Assembly (NCBI GenBank): GCA_023264135.1
Contig: JALQSZ010000126.1
Coordinates: 1 to 5,236 of the forward strand
Direction: 5' to 3'
DNA: 5,236 bases
From: Acidimicrobiales bacterium
GTDB taxonomy: Bacteria > Actinomycetota > Acidimicrobiia > Acidimicrobiales > Acidimicrobilacustridaceae
A model generated the notes under the pieces. It did not search any database. It was not told the DNA's origin and saw nothing but the letters and a program-made list of their open reading frames with translations. Below, piece after piece: positions 1-5,236 of this stretch. Each line of letters opens with the position of its first letter. Position 1 is the stretch's first letter. The position numbers and the translations under genes were made by a program.

Positions 1-19
1 CGAGAGCTCTCCCGGCCAA

Positions 20-40
20 TACGCTAGTGAGGTGATAACG
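20..40 (+). promoter_or_regulatory. Possible -10 box and strong ribosome binding site for the psuG-like fragment
   Basis: GAGGTGAT at 29-36 is an almost complete match to the anti-Shine-Dalgarno complement, ending 4 nt before the GTG at 41. This supports the GTG as a genuine start. A TAGTGA box at 25-30, inside CGCTAGTG at 22-29, resembles the TAGTGT box ahead of the gene at 240, but if it were the -10 the transcript would begin inside or after the ribosome binding site. The promoter part is therefore weak; the ribosome binding site is clear. Confidence 0.45.
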
Positions 41-163
41 GTGCAGGTATCAGAGGAAGTTCAGGACGCTCTCGCGACGGGAGGACCCATCGTCGCGTTG
101 GAGCAGCACGCGGAATCGGGAGGAGGAGCGAAGCGACGACGGATCCCTTCACCCGCTCGCTAA
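41..163 (+). pseudogene. N-terminal fragment of pseudouridine-5'-phosphate glycosidase (psuG-like), broken after about 21 codons
   Basis: This frame starts at GTG 41 behind a strong ribosome binding site and stops at TAA 161-163, giving 40 residues. Its first 21 residues (VQVSEEVQDAL followed by ATGGPIVALE) closely match the start of PsuG, where E. coli has SPEVQDAL and PVVALEST. PsuG splits pseudouridine 5'-phosphate into uracil and ribose 5-phosphate and is normally about 300 residues. After E21 (base 103) the family's STI-SHG continuation is lost, and the last 19 codons (ESGGGAKRRR region) are Gly/Arg-rich and unlike PsuG. Inserting one reading-frame step after base 103 would restore only Ser-Thr (AGC ACG at 105-110), so a single frameshift does not rescue the gene. 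No catalytic residues are present, so this is most likely a dead remnant left by a deletion or insertion. A small functional peptide or an assembly join cannot be excluded. The psuG match is from memory of the family; the truncation is seen directly. Confidence 0.5.
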
Positions 164-164
164 A

Positions 165-190
165 ACGAGAGGCCCTTCGGGGCCTCTCGT
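165..190. terminator. Perfect 11-bp hairpin with TTCG loop, terminator-like
   Basis: Bases 165-175 pair perfectly with 180-190 around a TTCG loop (176-179), closed by a C-G pair, so the + strand RNA would form the very stable cUUCGg tetraloop. It begins 1 nt after the stop codon of the psuG-like fragment, as expected for an intrinsic terminator. On the + strand no T-run follows (CGCGTT); read on the - strand the hairpin is followed by TTTA (TTTT counting the last stem base). The base composition therefore fits a leftward terminator better. It separates the fragment from the gene at 240. Confidence 0.6.
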
Positions 191-223
191 CGCGTTCGGG
201 CGGCAGTCCGAATCGCTTCCCTT

Positions 224-239
224 CACTAGTGTCAACGAC
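224..239 (+). promoter_or_regulatory. Leaderless-type promoter (-10 TAGTGT) for the CMAH-like gene
   Basis: TAGTGT at 227-232 fits the TANNNT pattern of actinobacterial -10 boxes and ends 7 nt before the ATG at 240, so transcription would begin at or 1 nt before the start codon. No Shine-Dalgarno sequence lies between the box and the ATG, which agrees with leaderless translation. The box overlaps the perfect palindrome CACTAGTG (224-231), a possible operator half or chance. I see no convincing -35 hexamer. Inferred from spacing only. Confidence 0.4.
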
Positions 240-1793
240 ATGAAGGCAACCTCGATTGGTCATGCAGGAATCCTCATCGAGACCGCCGACGTTTCCATCG
301 TGTGCGATCCGTGGTTCCTTCCTGCTTTCCATGGCTCGTGGTGTGTCTTCCCTCGAAACGATCAACTTTCCGACGATCTCATGGCGCGTATCGAGTCGCC
401 CGATTTCCTCTACATCTCTCATATTCACGGCGATCATCTCGACGAGTTGTGGCTCCCCGATCACATCAGTCGCACCGCAACCGTGCTCTTGCCCGGTTTC
501 CCCACACATGAACTCGAAAACCGTCTGAAGGCACTTGGTTTCACGTCATTTCTTCGCACTGTCGATGGTGTCGAACAATCGCTTGTTGGTAGCACTCGAA
601 TCGCCATCCATTGTGAAACCTCCATCACCGATGGACCTGGCGGCGATTCTGCGTTGGTCGTTTCCGATGCAACTGGTCGTGTGGTCAACCAGAACGATTG
701 CCGCACCCACGATCTCGATGCGCTCGCGTCTCACGGACCAATCGACTTGCACTGGGTGCAGTACAGCGGGGCAATTTGGTATCCCATGGTGTACGACGAG
801 CCTGCCGGCGTCATGCGCGAACTCATCGACGCAAAAGTCGAAAGTCAGTTTGCTCGCGCGATGCGTTATGTCGAAGTTCTGAATGCGCGAGCGGTCGTGC
901 CCAGCGCTGGTCCCCCAGCGTTTCTGGACCCCGATCTTTTCGGTCTCAACATGATCACCGGCGAAGAGCTGAGCATTTTCCCCGATCAGCGTTCATTCAT
1001 GGAACGACTCGACGCTTCGGGACATACCGGCATCCTCGCCATCCCCGGCACCTGCATCGAGGTTTCACCCGATCGCATCGATGTGACACATCCGTGTTCC
1101 TCTGACGATCTTCGTTCGATCTTTGAAGACAAAGAGGCGTACCTGCGCACATATCAAGCAGATTGGCTTCCGTTCATTGAAGACCTGAAATCCACATGGG
1201 CTCAACCCTCCGACACGCTGCTACAGGATCTTCAAAGTTGGTGGGAACCGCTTCTCGCCATTGCCCCAAACCTTCGCAATGGCGTCGGCGACACTTGCGT
1301 GGTCGACATGGGCGACCTCAAGATCGCAATCGATTTCCCCAATGGAACGGTCTCCGAGTGGGACGGTTCCGATCACGGCTTTCGCTTCACCATCGATCGT
1401 CGACTCGTCGAAACGGTTGCGGCTGAACGAGCAGTCGACTGGAGCAACTCGCTCTTCTTGTCGTGCCGCTTCTCGGCGTGGCGACGCGGTCCGTTCAATG
1501 AATACGTCTACAACTTCTTCAAATCTCTTTCCGAAGAGCGAATGGTGCGCACCGAGGCGGAAGCACTTCGAAAGACGAATCCCGATCGCGGTGGGATCGC
1601 CGATGAAGAGATTCAAATTGGTGACTGGATCGTTCAGCGCACATGCCCGCATCGCGCCGCTGATCTTGCGGTATTTGGAGTCATTGAAGGCGACGAGTTG
1701 GTGTGCACGTTGCACGGCTGGCGCTTCGATTGCAACACCGGACAATGCGTAAGCGCGAAAGAACGCACGCTTCGCATTCGACCTGCCGACTGA
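240..1793 (+). CDS. CMAH-like MBL-fold protein with C-terminal Rieske [2Fe-2S] domain
   Basis: A 517-residue soluble protein without signal peptide or membrane segment. The N-terminal two-thirds is a metallo-beta-lactamase-fold domain: GHAG at residues 7-10, DPW at 23-25, and the metal motif HIHGDH at 61-66 (H61, H63, D65, H66), followed by NDC at 152-154. Compared from memory with human CMP-N-acetylneuraminate hydroxylase (CMAH), several landmarks recur in order: the DPW segment, YISHxHxDH, the VDC-like site, SGAxxYPM (176-183) and PSAG (221-224). The C-terminus carries a Rieske site, C469-P-H471 and C489-T-L-H492, separated by 17 residues, followed by GWRFDCNTG. CMAH has its Rieske domain at the N-terminus, so the order here is reversed. 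Rieske clusters pass electrons to a catalytic metal, so an oxygenase or hydroxylase is plausible. The substrate is unknown, and no sialic acid genes or reductase are nearby. ATG 240 is the only start: the frame has no ATG, GTG or TTG between the stop at 36-38 and 240. It appears monocistronic and leaderless. Confidence 0.88.
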   Translation: MKATSIGHAGILIETADVSIVCDPWFLPAFHGSWCVFPRNDQLSDDLMARIESPDFLYISHIHGDHLDELWLPDHISRTATVLLPGFPTHELENRLKALGFTSFLRTVDGVEQSLVGSTRIAIHCETSITDGPGGDSALVVSDATGRVVNQNDCRTHDLDALASHGPIDLHWVQYSGAIWYPMVYDEPAGVMRELIDAKVESQFARAMRYVEVLNARAVVPSAGPPAFLDPDLFGLNMITGEELSIFPDQRSFMERLDASGHTGILAIPGTCIEVSPDRIDVTHPCSSDDLRSIFEDKEAYLRTYQADWLPFIEDLKSTWAQPSDTLLQDLQSWWEPLLAIAPNLRNGVGDTCVVDMGDLKIAIDFPNGTVSEWDGSDHGFRFTIDRRLVETVAAERAVDWSNSLFLSCRFSAWRRGPFNEYVYNFFKSLSEERMVRTEAEALRKTNPDRGGIADEEIQIGDWIVQRTCPHRAADLAVFGVIEGDELVCTLHGWRFDCNTGQCVSAKERTLRIRPAD

Positions 1794-1809
1794 CGTCAAG
1801 GAAAAACGT

Positions 1810-2796
1810 TTAGTTCGCCAGCCGTTCGGCATCGGCGCGAACAACCTTTGCGTCGATTTCAAGCCAACGATCATCGAGCCACGCTTCAAATTTGTCGGCT
1901 TCGGGGATTGTCGAACGATGGTGAGTTTCGAGCACGACTCGTGCCGAAGGTTCCGCGTGCGCGATCCGGCGACGAACGCCAGCGAAGGTGTCGAGGCCAT
2001 CAAACCCCACGTGCCACATCACGACGACATCACCGGTTGGAACTTCTTCAAGTAACGCCGTTGCGCCGGCAGCACGTGGAGGAAGCAACCGTTGGAGGCC
2101 ACTCAATTTCGCATGACGCTCTGGTGCGCGGCGTTCAAGCCGAGCCACAAGCCCGACTCGTTTTTCATCATTTGTGCGGGTGCCTTCGGGGAAGATCACT
2201 GCGACATCGCGATCGGCCATGTTCGCGGCCATTGTTCTGATGCCGGTGAGTTCTTGACGAACTGCCGCCGAGCCGCGATCAACGAAGTAATTCGGTATTC
2301 GCTGCCCCACCACATCGAGACAGGGATCGAAGAGCAATTCCTTCTTCATCACATAGCGAGGGAACCGCTGAGCAAGAGAGCCAAAGATCCACGCACTCAC
2401 AAGTGCGTCGCCAAGACTCGCGTGGCGTCCCAGACAAATCAGTGGGCCATTCGAAAGTTGGTCCACTCCTTCGACTTCGATACGAAGTCCGCAGGTGATC
2501 CGAAGTGAACTGATCAACTGCTTTGCCCACCATCGTTGCAACGCGTAGTTGGCTCGCTGATTCTTCGCTTGGCCAGTTACCCACAGACTCGCCGCTCCGA
2601 TGAGACCGAACGTCTCGAGCCAGAGCCAGAGCAAAGCGAAGCACAACAGGCGCAACGTCGGAAGCCGCCAGTTTCGCCCCAGGACATCGACGAGGAGCGA
2701 AACGATGATCCACACCGGCAGCAGCGCCGTGAGCAGAATCTCACCAAACACCACGCCGAACACGGTGATTGGTCGACGCACCCAGACGTTGCTCAC
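1810..2796 (-). CDS. PlsC-type lysophospholipid acyltransferase (1-acylglycerol-3-phosphate acyltransferase family)
   Basis: A 328-residue membrane-associated acyltransferase. Enzymes of this family transfer an acyl chain from acyl-CoA or acyl-ACP to lysophosphatidic acid or a related lipid in membrane phospholipid synthesis. Two hydrophobic stretches near the N-terminus (about residues 12-37 and 47-74) are likely membrane anchors. Motif I is RHASLGD (R124, H125, D130), the catalytic H-x4-D pair. A motif II-like region is RIPNYFVDRGS (166-176), and motif III is FPEGTR (202-207), which binds the phosphate. The C-terminal part after about residue 255 is family-variable. The length is somewhat above the 240-270 residues typical of PlsC because of the long N-terminal region. 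The GTG start at 2796 has no Shine-Dalgarno sequence but a TACGAT box 7 nt upstream, suggesting a leaderless transcript. The gene ends 16 bp from the stop of the CMAH-like gene (tail to tail) and is divergent from the tauD-like gene. The exact acyl acceptor cannot be told from sequence. Confidence 0.9.
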   Translation of the reverse strand: MSNVWVRRPITVFGVVFGEILLTALLPVWIIVSLLVDVLGRNWRLPTLRLLCFALLWLWLETFGLIGAASLWVTGQAKNQRANYALQRWWAKQLISSLRITCGLRIEVEGVDQLSNGPLICLGRHASLGDALVSAWIFGSLAQRFPRYVMKKELLFDPCLDVVGQRIPNYFVDRGSAAVRQELTGIRTMAANMADRDVAVIFPEGTRTNDEKRVGLVARLERRAPERHAKLSGLQRLLPPRAAGATALLEEVPTGDVVVMWHVGFDGLDTFAGVRRRIAHAEPSARVVLETHHRSTIPEADKFEAWLDDRWLEIDAKVVRADAERLAN

Positions 2797-2802
2797 GGGG
2801 GC

Positions 2803-2808
2803 ATCGTA
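2803..2808 (-). promoter_or_regulatory. -10 box (TACGAT) of a leaderless plsC promoter
   Basis: On the - strand TACGAT matches TANNNT and ends 7 nt upstream of the GTG start at 2796, placing the transcription start on the start codon. The sequence between (GCCCCC) has no ribosome binding site. The expected -35 position (about 2825-2831) has no TTGACA-like hexamer but overlaps the palindrome TGAATTCA (2822-2829), which might be an operator. Confidence 0.5.
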
Positions 2809-2821
2809 CTGAGTTCGCCAT

Positions 2822-2829
2822 TGAATTCA
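2822..2829. repeat. 8-bp palindrome TGAATTCA in the divergent promoter region
   Basis: A perfect 8-bp palindrome in the 102-bp space between the divergent plsC and tauD-like genes. It lies 13 bp upstream of the plsC -10 box, where a -35 element or regulator would sit. Symmetry does not extend outward, so a chance occurrence is quite possible. Confidence 0.2.
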
Positions 2830-2861
2830 GGCCATCTACAGACCAAACCAACTCGTTGCGG

Positions 2862-2867
2862 TACCTT
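2862..2867 (+). promoter_or_regulatory. Candidate -10 box (TACCTT) for the tauD-like gene
   Basis: TACCTT fits TANNNT and would place the transcription start near 2874, giving a leader of about 25 nt that includes the GGGAG ribosome binding site at 2888-2892. No recognisable -35 hexamer lies 16-18 bp upstream. It is the best box in the divergent region on this strand. Confidence 0.3.
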
Positions 2868-2887
2868 GGGAAACACGCGCTTCGAAT

Positions 2888-2892
2888 GGGAG
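2888..2892 (+). promoter_or_regulatory. Ribosome binding site GGGAG that decides the tauD-like start
   Basis: Two adjacent in-frame ATG codons lie at 2896 and 2899. GGGAG is 3 nt from the first and 6 nt from the second, so the second is the better-spaced start. The reading frame is open far upstream to 2536, but that part is antisense to plsC and has no family similarity. Confidence 0.5.
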
Positions 2893-2898
2893 ACGATG

Positions 2899-3858
2899 AT
2901 GACCGCGACACAGTTGACACCCGAGAAGGATCCGAGTGCCTATCTCGCCGTAAGCCGTCGAATGATGGCTGGTGGAATTCCTGTTGGTCCCGTCACGCAT
3001 TTGGCCGAAGAGCGTGCACGTTTAGCGGAACTCGAATGGAACAACTTCGACGTTACGCAGCTGGGCTCAACAATTGGAGCAGAGATCTCAGGTATCGATC
3101 TTCGTGACGAGCTGAGCGACGAGGCCATCGCCGAGATTCAGCGTGCCCTCGACAATTACAAGGTGATCTTCTTCCGCAACCAACCGGTGTCGTCAGAGCA
3201 GCACGCTGCATTTGCTCGGCGATTTGGGGAACTCGAGATTCATCCATTCATTCCCAGCAACACCGGCATCCCTGAACTCGTTCGATTCGAAAAGACCGCT
3301 GAAGTCGCAGGATTTGAGAATTCGTGGCATCACGATGTCACCTGGCGCGAATGCCCTTCACTCGGAGCAATCCTCCACGGCATCGAAATTCCGCCGGTGG
3401 GCGGCGACACCCTGTTTTCCGACATGGGCGCGGCCTACGACGGACTTTCCGACGAGATCAAAGAACAGATCGACGGAATGGTTGCCGAACACGACTTCAT
3501 GAAGAGCTTCGGTCACACGATTCCCGAGGAACGCAAAGCCGAGACTCGTGAGATGTACCCGCTCGTGCAGCACCCTGTGGTCATCACTCACGAACGCACT
3601 GGGCGAAAGTTGCTCTACGTCAACCGCAACTTCGTGAATCGGATCGTTGGGCTCTCCGATGAGGAGAGCGCTTCCCTCCTCGGCTATCTCTGTGATCAGG
3701 CCGCAACGGTTGAGTATCAGGTTCGCTTCACATGGCAACCCGATTCGATCGCGTTCTGGGACAATCGTGCAGTGCAGCACTACGCATCGAGCGACTACTG
3801 GCCTCAACGTCGGATCATGGAACGAGCGAGTGTCGTCGGAGCACGCCCAACTGCGTAA
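2899..3858 (+). CDS. TauD/TfdA-family Fe(II)/2-oxoglutarate dioxygenase, probably acting on an organosulfonate or sulfate ester
   Basis: A 319-residue cytoplasmic non-heme iron dioxygenase. TauD couples 2-oxoglutarate decarboxylation to hydroxylation of taurine, releasing sulfite as a sulfur source. Compared with my recalled E. coli TauD sequence, the iron ligands H144, D146 (in WHHDVTW) and H294 match H99, D101 and H255; the 2-oxoglutarate-binding T171, R305 and R309 match T126, R266 and R270, at identical spacing (11 and 15 residues after the distal His). The C-terminal stretch from WQPDSIAFWDN to PQRRIME is nearly TauD-like. The sulfonate contacts H70, V102 and R270 correspond to H115, V147 and R309, and S158 and F206 to S203 and F245. 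However, Y73 and N95 become I118 and E140. About 45 extra N-terminal residues (1-49 region) precede the TauD core. No sulfonate transporter (tauABC) is adjacent. Substrate relatives such as alkylsulfatase AtsK or TfdA remain possible. It ends 14 bp from the stop of the exporter gene. Confidence 0.9.
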   Translation: MTATQLTPEKDPSAYLAVSRRMMAGGIPVGPVTHLAEERARLAELEWNNFDVTQLGSTIGAEISGIDLRDELSDEAIAEIQRALDNYKVIFFRNQPVSSEQHAAFARRFGELEIHPFIPSNTGIPELVRFEKTAEVAGFENSWHHDVTWRECPSLGAILHGIEIPPVGGDTLFSDMGAAYDGLSDEIKEQIDGMVAEHDFMKSFGHTIPEERKAETREMYPLVQHPVVITHERTGRKLLYVNRNFVNRIVGLSDEESASLLGYLCDQAATVEYQVRFTWQPDSIAFWDNRAVQHYASSDYWPQRRIMERASVVGARPTA

Positions 3859-3872
3859 AGAACGCCGCACGA

Positions 3873-5236
3873 CTACATGGCGTGTGCAGTTCCCTCCGCC
3901 AACGGAATCTCTTTCGGAGTTGCCCGGAGTCGATCGCGCACGCGTTTGGCCGGAATGCACCCGACAACGATGGCGCCGATGATCATCACCGGGATCATCG
4001 CGGTGAAACCCATCGAAAGTGCATGAGCGAACGCTGACTGGATCTGTTCGCGAACGCCGTCGGACAGTGCTGCAATTTTCTGCGGCGCTCCCTGAATGGA
4101 ATCAACGGGGAAATCTGGAAGCCGTTGCTGGACGCCGCTCAAGAGACTGTTCGTAAACACCGTTCCGACGATGGCGACGCCAAGCGAATTCCCCAACAGC
4201 CTTGCCAGCATGATCGTTGAGGTCGCCATACCAATATCAGCGGGTTCGGTGAATCGTTGAATGACGTACAGAAGTGTCTGCATGACAAATCCGATGCCCA
4301 TACCAACCAACATCGCCGATCCAACAACGAACGCCGCCGACGTTGTTGCGTGGATCGTGGACAACATCGCCATTCCGATTCCCGAAACGACCATGCCGAC
4401 GAACGGAACAAGAACGTGCCCGCCACGTCGATCAGTGATCTGACCAGCGAGAATTGTGCAGAGGCCCGATGTGACCGCAAACGGGGCCAACAGAAGACCT
4501 GCTTGAGTTGCATTAATTCCGCGAACTGCTTCAAAGAAGAGTGGCGGATAAACAATCGCGGAACCGAAGGCCAAACCGGAAATGAGATTTGCGGAAAGCG
4601 CGAGCGCCTTGACCCGACCAGCGATCACTCGCAACGCGAGAATTGGTTCCTTCGCTCGTCGCTCATGGGCGACGAAGCACAACACGAACACGATCGACAG
4701 CGCCGCCAAACCGAACGTGCGGAAACTCACGAATCGAACATGGCCACCGGTACCGCCAATCGCAAGAAGCAATGACGCAACTGCGCCCGCAATCAGCGCT
4801 GCACCGAGTACATCAATGCGATGGTTCACTCGGTTGGTCGACTTCGGAACGAAGATCAATGTGGTCAAACACACGATGCCGCTCGGAATGTTGACGAAAA
4901 AGGCCCATCGCCACGAGAAATTGTCAGTGAAGAATCCTCCTGCCCAAGGGCCGAGGATCGCGGTGACAGCAAAGACCACGCCGGTGTAGCCGAGATACCG
5001 GCCAAGTTTGTCGGCGGGCATGACATCGGCAATAAGCGCCATGGCCAGTGCCGTAATGCCACCGGCACCGAGTCCCTGCAGCACTCGTGTCGCGATGAGC
5101 ATCGGCATCGATTGAGCTAGACCACACATCATCGAGCCCACCATGAACAGTGAAACTGCGATCACGAATACTCGGCGGCGACCATAAATGTCGCCCAACT
5201 TTCCGTACACCGCCATTGTTGTCACCTGGGCCAACA
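3873..5236 (-). CDS. DHA2-family major facilitator exporter (EmrB/QacA type), N-terminus outside the window
   Basis: A proton-coupled drug or metabolite efflux permease of the 14-segment DHA2 branch, cut at its 5' end. The visible 453 residues begin inside the protein: the first codon at 5232-5234 is TTG in a typical LLAQVTT context just before motif A, so it is not a start. Motif A is GKLGDIYGRRRVF (residues 11-23), motif B surrounds R50 (RVLQGLGAGG), and the antiporter motif C is LGPWAGG (94-100). I count twelve hydrophobic segments, at about 21-40, 46-70, 79-101, 109-129, 141-161, 171-189, 209-236, 243-265, 273-292, 300-325, 337-361 and 406-429. With the two missing ones this gives fourteen. 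GMATSTIMLARLLGNSLGVA (335-354) is typical of DHA2 segment 13. The tail after segment 14 is short and cytoplasmic. The stop TAG is 3873-3875. The specificity and any regulator cannot be judged, since the gene start and neighbours are outside the window. Confidence 0.9.
   Translation of the reverse strand, partial: LAQVTTMAVYGKLGDIYGRRRVFVIAVSLFMVGSMMCGLAQSMPMLIATRVLQGLGAGGITALAMALIADVMPADKLGRYLGYTGVVFAVTAILGPWAGGFFTDNFSWRWAFFVNIPSGIVCLTTLIFVPKSTNRVNHRIDVLGAALIAGAVASLLLAIGGTGGHVRFVSFRTFGLAALSIVFVLCFVAHERRAKEPILALRVIAGRVKALALSANLISGLAFGSAIVYPPLFFEAVRGINATQAGLLLAPFAVTSGLCTILAGQITDRRGGHVLVPFVGMVVSGIGMAMLSTIHATTSAAFVVGSAMLVGMGIGFVMQTLLYVIQRFTEPADIGMATSTIMLARLLGNSLGVAIVGTVFTNSLLSGVQQRLPDFPVDSIQGAPQKIAALSDGVREQIQSAFAHALSMGFTAMIPVMIIGAIVVGCIPAKRVRDRLRATPKEIPLAEGTAHAM

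Noticed and set aside
100..190. tRNA-like fold around the hairpin
   Set aside because: No cloverleaf, T-loop TTC consensus or acceptor pairing; the structure is a single hairpin.
24..509. 161-codon open frame on the - strand
   Set aside because: It runs antisense to the psuG-like fragment, hairpin and the conserved MBL start. Its low-complexity Arg/Pro-rich translation matches no family I know.
1794..1830. Possible terminator between the CMAH-like gene and plsC
   Set aside because: Only GCCG-TT-CGGC inside plsC and short ACGT words are visible; the loop is too small and no T-run follows.
1221..2003. 260-codon open frame on the - strand
   Set aside because: It is antisense to the Rieske half of the CMAH-like gene and overlaps the plsC C-terminus in another frame; the translation has no domain. 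Both overlapped genes have clear motifs.
2536..2895. Upstream extension of the tauD-like frame (about 120 extra codons)
   Set aside because: The segment is antisense to the plsC N-terminus and across its promoter, is Gln/Arg/Glu-rich without family similarity, and a spaced ribosome binding site supports the start at 2899.
3853..3865. GCGT/ACGC hairpin at the end of the tauD-like gene
   Set aside because: A 4-bp stem without a T-run is too weak to call a terminator.
3358..3960. 200-codon open frame on the - strand
   Set aside because: Shadow of the tauD-like catalytic core, which carries all iron and 2-oxoglutarate ligands on the other strand.
4257..5120. Several + strand open frames of 99-172 codons
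   Set aside because: Antisense to the exporter, with Arg/Asn/His-rich translations typical of the reverse of hydrophobic membrane codons.

Overview
The window (5,236 bp, moderately GC-rich) looks like ordinary chromosomal DNA of an actinobacterium. The C(A/G)A-rich, GATC-rich codon usage, the start sites without a ribosome binding site but with a TANNNT box 7-8 nt upstream, and the gene types suggest a moderate-GC lineage such as Acidimicrobiia. That placement is inference. No mobile element, CRISPR array, tRNA or rRNA was recognised.

Layout: (i) 1-239 holds a short reading frame (41-163) whose first 21 codons resemble the N-terminus of pseudouridine-5'-phosphate glycosidase (PsuG) before homology stops, followed by a perfect 11-bp hairpin with a TTCG loop. 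(ii) 240-1793 (+) encodes a 517-residue protein with a metallo-beta-lactamase-fold domain resembling CMP-N-acetylneuraminate hydroxylase (CMAH) and a C-terminal Rieske [2Fe-2S] domain, the reverse of the CMAH domain order. (iii) 1810-2796 (-) encodes a PlsC-type phospholipid acyltransferase. (iv) 2899-3858 (+) encodes a TauD-type Fe(II)/2-oxoglutarate dioxygenase. (v) 3873-5236 (-) encodes the C-terminal 12 membrane segments of a 14-segment DHA2-family major facilitator exporter, cut by the window edge.

The four main genes alternate in direction (+ - + -), so no two are in one operon. They form two tail-to-tail pairs with gaps of only 16 and 14 bp and no visible terminator. plsC and the tauD-like gene are divergent across a 102-bp promoter region. 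Two genes, the CMAH-like one and plsC, appear to be leaderless; the tauD-like gene has a GGGAG ribosome binding site.

No single pathway joins the genes. The two iron-enzyme genes (Rieske/MBL and TauD-like) are the most interesting: the first for its domain order, the second because its sulfonate-binding residues are kept while residues that contact the taurine amine in E. coli TauD are changed. I did not find convincing evidence of a wholly new multi-gene system here.
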